DNA of 64,000 nucleotides from Endozoicomonas sp965208385. GTDB lineage: Bacteria > Pseudomonadota > Gammaproteobacteria > Pseudomonadales > Endozoicomonadaceae. The notes under the pieces are model-generated. The model had not been told where the DNA came from. It did no database searches and was given only the letters and a program-made list of their open reading frames with translations. Of this stretch, positions 43,207 to 51,344 are shown piece after piece (position 1 is the stretch's first letter; each line of letters begins with the position of its first letter). Position numbers and translations under genes: made by a program. The stretch covers positions 248,001-312,000 of the forward strand of contig CBDBOO010000098.1 of NCBI GenBank assembly GCA_965208385.1. Direction: 5' to 3'.

Positions 43207-44615
43207 TTCAGCACCTCCCAGTAACCACCCTTGTCCGCACCCATACGTTTTAACTGTCCGGTTTCCTGTAACTTCTTGATATTGCGTTCAATCGTGCGGG
43301 TGGTGGTGCCTGTGGACTGAGCCATCTCTGCAATGGTCATTTCCGGTTTTTCTGCCAACAGACGTATGATTTTCTCCGACGTTTTCTCCGACGTTTTCTC
43401 CGACGTTTTCTCCGACGTTTTCTCCAACACGACTGATGATGTCGGAGTCGTGGGTTCTTGCACCTGGTTGCTTAGAGGGCGGTAGAGCTCCCAATCCACG
43501 AAATCACCGGTTTCAGTCAGTTTTGGCTTTGGGAGCTGTGCCTCCTGGCAGGCTTCCTGTATGCGCTGAATGCCGCTGCCCCACTGCTCGATAAAGTTAA
43601 GGGCCTTGAAAACACGGGCTATGACCCGGTTACGCACTTCCGAGCGGCCTTTCTGAACATCATCGGTTGTCAGGCCGTTGGGCAGCCCACCGGGCGAGAC
43701 AATATTAAGGGCATCATCATAAATGCCCAATTTGATGTCTCGGCCGAAATTGCTGTAGTCCCGATGCACCAGAGCGTTGACCAGTACTTCTCGAATAGCA
43801 GTGAAAGGTATTTCGTAACTGTCTTTTCTCTGCAGCTGGCTGATGTCCGCTTTCAGGTGCAGGTGATTCCTGATAAACAACTCGGCCTGTTCCAGCTGGG
43901 TAAACAGGTCGCCCCGGTACTCTTTTTTGTCCAGAAAAACGGACATGGTGTTCCCTTTGAAACGGCTGCACTTAATTTCGCAGTGTTCGTAATAACCCAG
44001 CAGTATAAGCAGACCATGGGTTGGGTAGAAGGTGCCCTGTTCAGAACGAGCCAGTTTCAAATTCTGAAGCTGTTGCTCGTCCAGTGTTTTGCCCAGTGCC
44101 TGAAAACGCTGTTCCAGAGGTGATAGATCCAGTTCGTCCAATGAAACTTCAGGATTGATTTGCTCATCAAAGGATCGGTGAAAGCGCTGCCGTTCCAGTT
44201 CAGCCAGCTGCTCAGTACTGGCGATACGGTTGGTGGCGCCAATACGTAAATAGCAACCGGTCTCTTTGCCTTTCTTTTTCAGAGAGTAGGGGAGTAGTGA
44301 GCCTCTTGATACACTGACAACCAACAGTTCTATGCCATTAACATTCTCTACATAGGTTTCAGGGAGTAGTGCAGGCGCAATAGAGTCATAGAGTGTTGAA
44401 TTAACCTGATCCATCAGCTCAAACACATCAATATCGCCCAAGCCAGTCAGCTCACGTTTGTCGTTGACTCCGATGATCAGTTTGCCACCGCCGGAGTTGG
44501 CAAAGGCAATCATGGTTTTGGCCAGCTGGTCGTGACTGGGTAACTGGATTTTAAACTCCAGGATTTTACTTTCACCCTGCTGTATTGCATGAAATAAAGA
44601 GTGCTCAGAGCTCAT
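43203..44615 (-). CDS. AlbA_2 (Schlafen-type) ATP-binding protein 1, inserted between hsdM and hsdS
   Basis: The 470-aa protein has an N-terminal AlbA_2/Slfn domain (ESKILEFKIQLPSHDQLAKT, FANSGGGKLIIGVND), then an HATPase_c_4-like domain (AIREVLVNALVHRDYSNFG, NIVSPGGLPNGL, IEQWGSGIQRIQEAC), a flexible KTSE repeat linker, and a C-terminal winged helix (MTIAEMAQSTGTTTRTIERN). It is soluble. Related genes are often annotated as transcriptional regulators or RloF-like passengers of type I loci; a defence or regulatory role is inferred from position. The start overlaps the hsdM stop by 11 bases, and its stop overlaps the short frame before hsdS. It is intact. Confidence 0.9.
   Translation of the reverse strand: MSSEHSLFHAIQQGESKILEFKIQLPSHDQLAKTMIAFANSGGGKLIIGVNDKRELTGLGDIDVFELMDQVNSTLYDSIAPALLPETYVENVNGIELLVVSVSRGSLLPYSLKKKGKETGCYLRIGATNRIASTEQLAELERQRFHRSFDEQINPEVSLDELDLSPLEQRFQALGKTLDEQQLQNLKLARSEQGTFYPTHGLLILLGYYEHCEIKCSRFKGNTMSVFLDKKEYRGDLFTQLEQAELFIRNHLHLKADISQLQRKDSYEIPFTAIREVLVNALVHRDYSNFGRDIKLGIYDDALNIVSPGGLPNGLTTDDVQKGRSEVRNRVIARVFKALNFIEQWGSGIQRIQEACQEAQLPKPKLTETGDFVDWELYRPLSNQVQEPTTPTSSVVLEKTSEKTSEKTSEKTSEKIIRLLAEKPEMTIAEMAQSTGTTTRTIERNIKKLQETGQLKRMGADKGGYWEVLK
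43369..43428 (-). repeat. 12-bp minisatellite encoding a KTSE linker
   Basis: The unit GTTTTCTCCGAC occurs five times in a row (first and last with one change), always in frame, giving four-residue KTSE repeats between the ATPase-like and winged-helix domains. Copy number is likely to vary between strains without shifting the frame. Confidence 0.93.
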
Positions 44616-46305
44616 AGCCCAACCCCGCCAAGTTCACCTTAATCTCAGCTTCCAACCGATCCGACTCCGCAAACTGCGTTTTCAGTTGTCCGGTCAATCG
44701 AGCCATTTTTTCAGCAAAAGGTTCGCCATCGTCTTCTTCGGCCGCTGCGCCTACATAACGCCCAGGTGTTAGTACAAAGTCGTGTTTTTCCAGCGCTTCC
44801 AGATCAGCAGATTTACAGAAACCCGCTTCATCTTCGTAGTTTTCACCTGCTTGCCAGTTATGGAGAATATCGGTGACGGTTTTCAGGTCGTCTTCGGTGA
44901 AATCACGCAGTACCCGGTCTTTCATATAGCCAAGGTTACGGGCATCAATAAACAGTATTTCGCCCTTACGGTTACGGAGCTTACGACCACGGGCGTTGGT
45001 GCGTTCACTCTTGTTTTTGGTGAGGAACCAGATACAGGCGGGAATCTGGGTGTTGGTAAACAGCTGGCCGGGCAGGGCCACCATGCATTCCACCAGATCG
45101 TTTTCGATCAGGGCTTTACGAATGGTGCCTTCGTTATTGGTGTTGGAGCTCATGGAACCATTAGCCAGCAGCAAACCCATGCTGCCATTAGGTGCCAGGT
45201 GATAGAGCATATGCTGCAGCCAGGCGAAGTTGGCATTACCCGACGGTGGTGTTCCGTATTGCCAGCGCGGGTCATCATCACTGACGCCCACATCCCACTC
45301 TTTCATATTGAACGGCGGGTTGGCCATGACAAAATCAGCCCGCAAATCCGGGTGCTGATCGTTGGTGTAGGTGTTGGCGGGTTCTTTGCCGAAGTTAAAG
45401 TCGATACCCCGAATCGCCATGTTCATGGCTGCCAGCTGCCAGGTGGTGTGGTTGTATTCCTGCCCGTAAATACTTACATCACCAATGCGGCCTTTGTGGG
45501 CACTGATAAAGTGTTCACTCTGCACAAAGAAGCCTCCCGAGCCCATAGCTGGGTCGTACACACGGCCTTTAAACGGTTCGAGCATTTGCACAATCAGGCT
45601 AACAATGGATTTAGGCGTATAGAACTGACCGCCTTTCTTGCCTTCTGCCAGAGCAAACTGACCGAGGAAGTATTCGTACACATGGCCGAGGATATCTTTG
45701 GAATCCAGAGATTCATGCTTAAATGGCACAGTAGCGATCAGGTCGATCAGTTCGCCGAGCTTGGCCTGATCAATTTGCAGTTGGGTGTAGCGTTTGTGAA
45801 GTACACCTTTCAGCTTGGGATTGTCGTGTTCGATGGCTTCCAGGGCATTATCAATCAGCTGGCCGACGGAGCGGATTTTTTTAGTACTCTTTCCTGAAGA
45901 GCCGCCTTCGCCGATTTCAATCTCACCAGTGATAACGACTTTGTTCTGGCTCTGCAGAAACTCCCAGCGTGATTGTTTCGGCACCCAGAACACATTGGCT
46001 TCGGTGTAGTAATCTCGCTCTTCCAGTTCTTCGGCTATGGCTTCTTTGTACTCATCGCTTTCAAAGTCACCGAACTCTTCCGGATCAAGGAAGTATTCAT
46101 GGTCTGCATTCTTGAACTGTGCCGTCAGCTCTTCACGACGGATATCGAAAGAGTCGGATACATATTTCAGAAACACCAGACCCAGTACGGTGTGTTTGTA
46201 CTGTGAGGCATCCAATGTTGAACGCAGCTTGTCGGCACTGGTCCAGAGCTTTTTCTCGAGGTTTTTGAGAAAATCCTGCTCTTCAGTTTGGAGAGAGGTG
46301 GGCAT
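44605..46305 (-). CDS. hsdM: Type I restriction enzyme methylase subunit (HsdM)
   Basis: This is the N6-adenine methyltransferase subunit that modifies host DNA and forms the core of the restriction complex. It is 566 aa, starting with the HsdM_N helical domain (FLKNLEKKLWTSADKLRST, GLVFLKYVSDSFD). The SAM-binding motif is VYDPAMGSGGFFVQS and the catalytic motif is ADFVMANPPFNMKEWD. The end (SDRLEAEIKVNLAGLGYEL) is duplicated before hsdS. It is the first gene of the type I operon, with an AAGG-type site before the ATG. It appears intact. Confidence 0.96.
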   Translation of the reverse strand: MPTSLQTEEQDFLKNLEKKLWTSADKLRSTLDASQYKHTVLGLVFLKYVSDSFDIRREELTAQFKNADHEYFLDPEEFGDFESDEYKEAIAEELEERDYYTEANVFWVPKQSRWEFLQSQNKVVITGEIEIGEGGSSGKSTKKIRSVGQLIDNALEAIEHDNPKLKGVLHKRYTQLQIDQAKLGELIDLIATVPFKHESLDSKDILGHVYEYFLGQFALAEGKKGGQFYTPKSIVSLIVQMLEPFKGRVYDPAMGSGGFFVQSEHFISAHKGRIGDVSIYGQEYNHTTWQLAAMNMAIRGIDFNFGKEPANTYTNDQHPDLRADFVMANPPFNMKEWDVGVSDDDPRWQYGTPPSGNANFAWLQHMLYHLAPNGSMGLLLANGSMSSNTNNEGTIRKALIENDLVECMVALPGQLFTNTQIPACIWFLTKNKSERTNARGRKLRNRKGEILFIDARNLGYMKDRVLRDFTEDDLKTVTDILHNWQAGENYEDEAGFCKSADLEALEKHDFVLTPGRYVGAAAEEDDGEPFAEKMARLTGQLKTQFAESDRLEAEIKVNLAGLGYEL

Positions 46306-46608
46306 AAAGGAACCTTAATAGAAAAGAGAGATATTAATAGTTAGAGAAAAAGTCAGAGTCGATGGCTTTGATTTTTATATACGTCCCGGGAACTGATACC
46401 GAAATCAAAATCAATCTTGAAATTTGTGTTTTAACCACGCTACCGCCCGGAAATTTGACCGTAGTCTTTTAATGACCGGTCGGAGCAGGGGCTTCGGTAG
46501 CTCAGAATAGTTTGTGAATGAGCACAGGTTACCGAATTTCAGAACGATTGTATCTAGTGGCTATTCTGGTAATCGACAACCCCTGGAGAGCAGGAGCTGT
46601 CTGTGTTA
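46306..46608. other. Intergenic region upstream of hsdM
   Basis: These 303 bases lie between the hsdM start and the stop of the CoiA-like gene, both on the minus strand. They should hold the type I operon promoter, but I see no strong -35/-10 pair, no gene and no clear terminator. Confidence 0.4.
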
Positions 46609-47631
46609 TTAAACTTCAATATCCATGATGACTGGCACAAATGACCGGCCTCGGAGTTTGCTGCCCATTTTCAGGCAGGCTTCTATGGGGTATTTCAATG
46701 TTGCCAGTTTGCTGATGCAACGTTCATCCAAATTAAATTCTTCCATTTCAAAGCCGCCGGAGTTGGTGCAGGTGAAATTTCGGGTGCTCGATGAAACGAC
46801 TTTTCGTGCGATGTACACTTTGCAGAGTTCAAAACTTTTCTGATAACGCGGTGAGTAGCCGTTACCCACTTTATAACCCAGTAGAATATGATTTTCTGAT
46901 TGTTCTGGTATCAAGTTGAGTCTGGAAGACGCTTCGATTTCTTTTTCGTAGAGGGCATCACTTTCTATCACCTGCTGATTAACCGCTTCCTGTAATTCGG
47001 CCAGCCATTTCTGGTGCACAGGGTTGTTGATCCAATGTCGTGGGGCTTCATAAATCACCGCTCGGATAATGGCTTCTGGCTCGGAATCTCTGGGTAGATC
47101 AGATAGGTCGATTTCCATCATGCAGGCATTGGCTTTAACAGCCTTGTTTTGTTTCTGTTGATCCACCTCATGGGTTACTGTGATTTCAATATCCAGATCC
47201 TGGTTTTCGTAAGGCATACCAGTGGCATCCGATCGATAATTACCTTTCAAAATTTCCAGCCCCACTTTATCAAATTCTATTAATGCACTGAGTATTCGGG
47301 TCTGTCGCTGGTGGAGGTTCCCCACTTTATCGAAGGCTTTGGCCGTTAAAATGTCTTCGGGCAGGGAGACCTTTCTGTGTTCGATCAGCACTTGTTTGGC
47401 AAATAAATGCAGTGATGTTTCAACGCAACCTGGACTCTCAGTGCCCTGGTGGTGGGCGAAGTGGTGGGTTCGGATATCACCCTTTCTGGCGATGAGTGGG
47501 ACTTTACAAGCAGGGCAGATACAGTCACATTCCAGTCCACTGGTGACACTGGAAATGTGCAGCAGTTGTCCGGCCTTTTCACCGTAGCTCAGTTCTGCGG
47601 TGATGGTGTTTCGTTCTGTAATAGCATTCAT
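46609..47631 (-). CDS. CoiA-like nuclease-domain protein
   Basis: The 340-aa protein begins like the competence-related CoiA family: a short N-terminal strand region, then a zinc-ribbon-like block CDCICPACKVPLIARKGDIR with THHFAHH. The middle has a PD-(D/E)xK-like nuclease pattern: GNYRSDATG followed by LDIEITVTHEVDQQKQN. The C-terminal part (PEQSENHILLGYKVGNGYSP, FELCKVYIARKVV) is not recognised. CoiA proteins act on incoming DNA in competence, but family members of this type also occur in defence islands, and here it stands directly upstream of the type I operon. Function is inferred. Confidence 0.75.
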   Translation of the reverse strand: MNAITERNTITAELSYGEKAGQLLHISSVTSGLECDCICPACKVPLIARKGDIRTHHFAHHQGTESPGCVETSLHLFAKQVLIEHRKVSLPEDILTAKAFDKVGNLHQRQTRILSALIEFDKVGLEILKGNYRSDATGMPYENQDLDIEITVTHEVDQQKQNKAVKANACMMEIDLSDLPRDSEPEAIIRAVIYEAPRHWINNPVHQKWLAELQEAVNQQVIESDALYEKEIEASSRLNLIPEQSENHILLGYKVGNGYSPRYQKSFELCKVYIARKVVSSSTRNFTCTNSGGFEMEEFNLDERCISKLATLKYPIEACLKMGSKLRGRSFVPVIMDIEV

Positions 47632-47719
47632 TATTTTATTCCCTTAATTCAGTGAAGTTACTTAACCAGCGAGGTGGTGGGATAAATAGTGCTGTGGCAT
47701 GGTCAGCTGAAACAGTGGT

Positions 47720-47740
47720 CAACCCCTCTTAAAGGGGTTG
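47720..47740. other. Hairpin between divergent genes
   Basis: CAACCCCT-CTTAA-AGGGGTTG is a perfect 8-bp stem with a 5-base loop. It lies between the CoiA-like gene and the plus-strand membrane protein gene. It may be an operator or a leader hairpin; no T run follows. Confidence 0.4.
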
Positions 47741-47948
47741 GTAGGGGTAAAGGGATGAGTGAAAAAAAAGGACGTTAGTGCCTGTCTTGATGCAGCAGAT
47801 AGTGTATTGCGGTACGTTGCTGGGTTGGAGGCGAGAAAAAGTTTGAATTTGCAGGAGTGGTTATTGAAAGCTATTGCTTCCCTAACCAGGGACATGGCTG
47901 AAGAAGGAGTAGCGTACGAGAAAATTCAATTCGAGCCAAAAGATTTAT

Positions 47949-49293
47949 GGCTCCTCGCTGTTTGCTATGGATTTTGTGCTGATATATGACCGATAATCCC
48001 CGACCCGGAAGCTCACAGGTTTAAGTAGTCATCCATGGATGGTAATCAGATATTTATGCTCGGCCTCGGCTTGCAGGCACCTTGGAAAATAGTTGATCAG
48101 CATCTCGATACAACAAAGAAACCCAATGAGTTGGTACTCAATGTAGGTGCTGAACGCGGTAGTCTCTATCCATGCCCCAAGTGCGGTAAAGCTTCTCAGG
48201 CTCATGACTTTAAAGTGCTTACCTGGCAGCACCTGAACTTCTTTCAGCACCATTGCTATATTAAAGCAAAAGTCCCCCGTACGCGCTGTGAGGAACACGG
48301 CATTCATCGTGTAAATGTTCCCTGGGCAAGAGAGAATAGTAAGTTCACTCTACTGTTTGAGCAGGCACTGCTAACGCTGGTGAGAGAGATGCCGGTGAAA
48401 GCCTGTGCCAAGCATGTTGGCGTGAATGACAAACGCATATGGCGAGTGATTAAACATTATGTCAAACAATCTCTTATGGTAATGGATCTATCAGAATTGA
48501 GTGCTATTGGGCTGGATGAAACAGCTTCAAAACGCGGTCACAACTACGTCACAGTGTTCATCGACATGAACCGGAATGACAAACCGGTAGTGTTCGCAAC
48601 ACCCGGCAAAGGTAAGGAAACCGTTAAGAATTTCAGAACCTTCCTCGAAGAGCATGGCGGGCAGGCAAGCAATGTGATGGAAGTGGTCTGTGACATGTCT
48701 CCAGCGTTTCTGTCAGCGACGAAAGAAGAGTTCCCAGAGGCCAATGTAACCGTTGACTGGTTTCACGTTGTTCAGCTATTCACTAAGGCTGTGGACGATG
48801 TTCGTAAAGCTGAGCGGAAGTTGAAAGACCATCCTAAAAGCCTACGCTGGGCAGTGTTGAAGAAAGCAGATGGCCCTCTCACTAAAAAGCAGATTGAAGC
48901 TCTTGTGGAGCTTGAGGCGAGCGACTTGAAGACTGGTATCGCCTGGAAGATCAAAGAGAAACTCCGCTGGATCAGAAAGGCAGAAACACCAAGAGCAGCA
49001 CGATGGAGACTGACTCACTTTATAAAGTATGCGAAAGAAGCACTGGGCGACTGCGATATTCTAGAGCCTATTCGCAAAGCACTCAGCACAGTAGAAAGTC
49101 ACGCAGATCGGATATTACAACGCTGGACGTCAACCTATACCAATGCTCGTATGGAGGGGCTAAACAGCCTGTTTCAAGCGGCAAGAAGTCGCGCCAGAGG
49201 TTATCGAAATACAGACACGTTTTTGATGATGATATTTATGATTGCCAGCCCTGTGGCAGATATTCTTAAATCCATATGAAACGGCGAAGAGCC
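47949..49293 (+). mobile_element. ISL3-family insertion sequence (1345 bp)
   Basis: The ends are imperfect inverted repeats of about 26 bp (left begins GGCTCCTCGCTGTTT, right complement begins GGCTCTTCGCCGTTT). The 8-bp target duplication AGATTTAT flanks it (47941-47948 and 49294-49301), as expected for ISL3. It contains one intact transposase gene. Confidence 0.96.
48035..49279 (+). CDS. ISL3-family transposase
   Basis: The 414-aa transposase has the ISL3 N-terminal zinc finger (YPCPKCGKASQAHD, VPRTRCEEHGIHRVN), a helix-turn-helix (MPVKACAKHVGVNDKRIWRV), and the DDE core starting IGLDETASKRGHNYVTVF, with EVVCDMSPAFLSATKEEFP and TVDWFHVVQLFTKAVDDVR. The C-terminus has NARMEGLNSLFQAARSRARG with the catalytic Glu. 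It is complete and probably active, consistent with the clean target duplication. A second, decayed ISL3-type element lies at 59983. Confidence 0.95.
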   Translation: MDGNQIFMLGLGLQAPWKIVDQHLDTTKKPNELVLNVGAERGSLYPCPKCGKASQAHDFKVLTWQHLNFFQHHCYIKAKVPRTRCEEHGIHRVNVPWARENSKFTLLFEQALLTLVREMPVKACAKHVGVNDKRIWRVIKHYVKQSLMVMDLSELSAIGLDETASKRGHNYVTVFIDMNRNDKPVVFATPGKGKETVKNFRTFLEEHGGQASNVMEVVCDMSPAFLSATKEEFPEANVTVDWFHVVQLFTKAVDDVRKAERKLKDHPKSLRWAVLKKADGPLTKKQIEALVELEASDLKTGIAWKIKEKLRWIRKAETPRAARWRLTHFIKYAKEALGDCDILEPIRKALSTVESHADRILQRWTSTYTNARMEGLNSLFQAARSRARGYRNTDTFLMMIFMIASPVADILKSI

Positions 49294-50132
49294 AGATTTA
49301 TTGGGCTGGTTGAATCAGCATGCGGAAGGGGTAAAGAATACTGAACAATCGCCTTCTGCTTATATCGCCGGACACTATAGCCGTCTTTTGAAAAAGCATG
49401 AATACAATACTCGTATACAGGGCATAGCGGCTGAAAACAAACTTAGCCATTATGGGCGACCGGGAAAGATAGAAGGAGGTAAGAGAAAAACCAACCTGTA
49501 TCGGTTGGAAATGATTTCGCTTTCTGAAGAAACAATTATTGAAGCTCAGGCTCTCAATGAAATTCAGGTTCCGGATAATGGATTACGTTATCTTGAGCAA
49601 GAAAAGAAAAATGCTCCTCGGTTAGTACGTTGGTTGAACGGTTTAAATTTGATGGGTTGGAAGCTCATTGTACTATTGATTGTTATATTGTTTCCTCTAT
49701 TTACTTTCGTTTTGCTGATGGCAACCCCTGCGTTCACCCTGTTCTGGCCAGAAGTTGGTCGCTGGTTGAGTGCCGCCTTGTTCTGGCCAGTGGTTTTATC
49801 TGTTCTTATATACGGCTTGTTTGGATTTTTATATAGGCTGGTGGATAAACGGGTTTCGATGGCGCCGGCATGGATTTCCTTGAGTGGAGATTACTGGTTG
49901 TTTGAGTATTGCCCTGTGAGAAATAGCAAAGGAGGGTATTCACACCGCAAGATGGCGTTGGTTTTCTACAAGTCAGATTGCCCGGTTTGTAAAAAGGGGA
50001 TAGTGACGGTGCACAATGGAGGGTGGTTGTTTCCAGGGCGATTGATCGGTAAATGTGATGAAAACCCGGTGGAGCATGTGTTTACGTTTGATCATGTGAC
50101 GCGAGTTGGTAAACCCCTCCGCTAATCTCGTT

Positions 50133-50162
50133 TACTGCCGGTAAGGGATATTACCGGTAGTA
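50133..50162. terminator. Hairpin after the membrane protein gene
   Basis: TACTGCCGGTAA and TTACCGGTAGTA pair at 11 of 12 positions across a 6-base loop, 8 bases after the stop at 50125. No T run follows, so it may be a weak or rho-linked terminator. Confidence 0.5.
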
Positions 50163-50218
50163 ATCTCAAGGGAGAAGACGCGACACACCTTCATGTGGAT
50201 AAAAGATAAAAAGCCTTC

Positions 50219-50518
50219 TTAAGGGCTGGCTTGCAGTGGTTGTCCGATGTTAAGAGTGACTCCGAGAGCAGCGCAAACTGCCAGCAAGGTTTTTAGGTTT
50301 GGGTTTCCCTCACCGCTTAATGACCGGTATAGACTTTCGCGAGACAGCCCTGTTGCTTTTGCCAGACTGGTCATCCCTTTCGCTCTGGCGACGATGCCTA
50401 ATGAATCAGCTATAAAACTGGCATGACCCGTTGCGACAGCTTCATCAATGTAACTCTGAATAGCCTCATCATTATCAAGGTACTCAGATGGGTCGAAATC
50501 GGTTATTTGTTCATCCAT
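50219..50518 (-). CDS. HigA-like antitoxin (HI1420-type addiction module antidote)
   Basis: The 99-aa protein has a short N-terminal region that would contact the toxin (FDPSEYLDNDEAIQSYIDEA) and a C-terminal helix-turn-helix (KGMTSLAKATGLSRESLYRS, then LSGEGNPNLKTLLAVCAALG). This is the typical layout of antidotes encoded downstream of RelE/ParE-type toxins. The start overlaps the toxin stop by 8 bases. It probably also represses its own operon at the dyad at 50826-50841. Confidence 0.9.
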   Translation of the reverse strand: MDEQITDFDPSEYLDNDEAIQSYIDEAVATGHASFIADSLGIVARAKGMTSLAKATGLSRESLYRSLSGEGNPNLKTLLAVCAALGVTLNIGQPLQASP

Positions 50519-50816
50519 TATTTACTCTCCACTTTTCATACAGCGCTTTGGCCAGCTCTATCTGCTTTTGTTGATCTTTCTTCTGACTTCCACAAAAGAC
50601 AATAATCAACTCTTCACCCTGACGTTTTAAATAAACTCGGTAGCCTTTTCCGGAATCAATCCTCAATTCACTGAAACCGCCACCCAATGGCTTAACATCT
50701 CCAGGCAATCCAAATTCCAGACGTCTCAGCCGAGACAATATGGCCGACTTGGCTTTCTGATCCTTGACTTGTTTAAGCCATTTTCTGAAAACATCGTGTT
50801 GTTTCACTTTTAGCAT
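50511..50816 (-). CDS. HigB/RelE-ParE-type toxin (HI1419-type)
   Basis: This toxin is about 101 aa, encoded first in the operon. Family features are FRKWLKQVKDQKAKSAILSR near the N-terminus, PGDVKPLGGGFSELRIDSGK in the middle, and GYRVYLKRQGEELIIVFCGS followed by the charged KKDQQKQIELAKAL tail. Members of this group are usually mRNA-cleaving toxins. I took the ATG at 50816 (MLKVKQHDVF); the frame extends two codons to 50822. The stop overlaps the antitoxin start. Confidence 0.9.
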   Translation of the reverse strand: MLKVKQHDVFRKWLKQVKDQKAKSAILSRLRRLEFGLPGDVKPLGGGFSELRIDSGKGYRVYLKRQGEELIIVFCGSQKKDQQKQIELAKALYEKWRVNNG

Positions 50817-50825
50817 TATCATAGT

Positions 50826-50841
50826 GTAGCTTAAAAGCTAC
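50826..50841. promoter_or_regulatory. Dyad operator of the toxin-antitoxin operon
   Basis: GTAGCTT-AA-AAGCTAC is a perfect 7-bp-arm dyad directly upstream of the toxin start. Antitoxins of this type commonly bind such a dyad to repress their own promoter. The site is seen; binding is inferred. Confidence 0.65.
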
Positions 50842-50984
50842 GATTTTCAAGGCGCAGTTTCCTCCAATCTGAAATGAACCTTTGGCTGATTACGGATTAT
50901 TACGTTGGAACCTAAGAATACCCTGAAAGTCCTATATGGCTGATGGCTTTTCTGAATCATACTATAGTACGTTTTTATCAAAAA

Positions 50985-51014
50985 ATTCCGCAACCGCTTC
51001 CCACCCCACCGCCA
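50985..51014 (+). other. tRNA-Ser-like 3' end (degenerate)
   Basis: The sequence ends CCCACCCCACCGCCA, which looks like the acceptor stem and CCA of a serine tRNA, and is followed 8 bases later by a strong terminator as behind real tRNA genes. The T loop is not conserved and no 5' part is present. It may be a leftover of an island integration site. Confidence 0.3.
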
Positions 51015-51022
51015 TTATTCAG

Positions 51023-51052
51023 AAAGCCCGAAGTCTAAAGACTACGGGCTTT
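51023..51052 (+). terminator. Rho-independent terminator
   Basis: AAAGCCCG (51023-51030) pairs with CGGGCTTT (51045-51052), with inner pairing AGTCT/AGACT, and is followed by a T-rich stretch. Confidence 0.75.
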
Positions 51053-51344
51053 TGTTGTTTACAGCCTATAAATAAAGGTTTTTGCCACTTTCCCTTGTTT
51101 CCCCAACCCCTTGCCTTGTCTACTTTTGGCGTTTTCTTTCTCTGTTTCTCTCTCTTCTCTGCAAACCTGGAGAAACTGGGTGTCACTTCCTCCACTTTGG
51201 TTTCTTTTCTAATATCAGTACGTTAGTTGATAAATGATGCTGGAGGTCGCCTTCTGGTTTTTTGTCGTTTATTTGGTAGGTGTCACGAACCAGTGACGAA
51301 CAGTTTGAATGGAAAACGAATACACATGCGTATTGGCTAGATAG
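51053..51344. repeat. Gene-free region sharing a diverged repeat with 61.4 and 63.5 kb
   Basis: There is no gene in these 292 bases. The stretch containing CTCTCTTCTCT, GTCACTTCCTCCAC and, after GTACGTT, TGATAAATGATGCTGGAGG matches in order the sequence at 61400-61487 and 63456-63520, which were one piece before IS1634 inserted. The shared part is about 170 bp and diverged. It may be an unrecognised non-coding repeat. Confidence 0.5.

Larger units (their letters stand above)
47759..50125 (+). pseudogene. Two-TM membrane protein gene split by ISL3
   Basis: The 5' piece starts with a GTG at 47759 (MKKKDVSACLDAADSV) and reads to EPKDL at 47948. The ISL3 element at 47949-49293 follows, with 8-bp duplication AGATTTAT. 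Removing it continues the frame as EPKDLLGWLNQHAEGVKNTE and on to 50125, giving a protein of about 337 aa. It has an N-terminal soluble part, two hydrophobic helices (LIVLLIVILFPLFTFVLLM and ALFWPVVLSVLIYGLFG), and a C-terminal domain with KSDCPVCKKG. I do not recognise the family. The intact-looking 3' frame from 49301 is only the C-terminal part. Confidence 0.85.

Noticed and set aside
43369..43428. Five 12-bp repeats considered as an array or operator
   Set aside because: They are uninterrupted and in frame, so they are a coding minisatellite.
44782..45897. 371-codon open frame on the plus strand
   Set aside because: It lies wholly antisense to hsdM and has no recognisable domain; it is a shadow of a well-supported gene.
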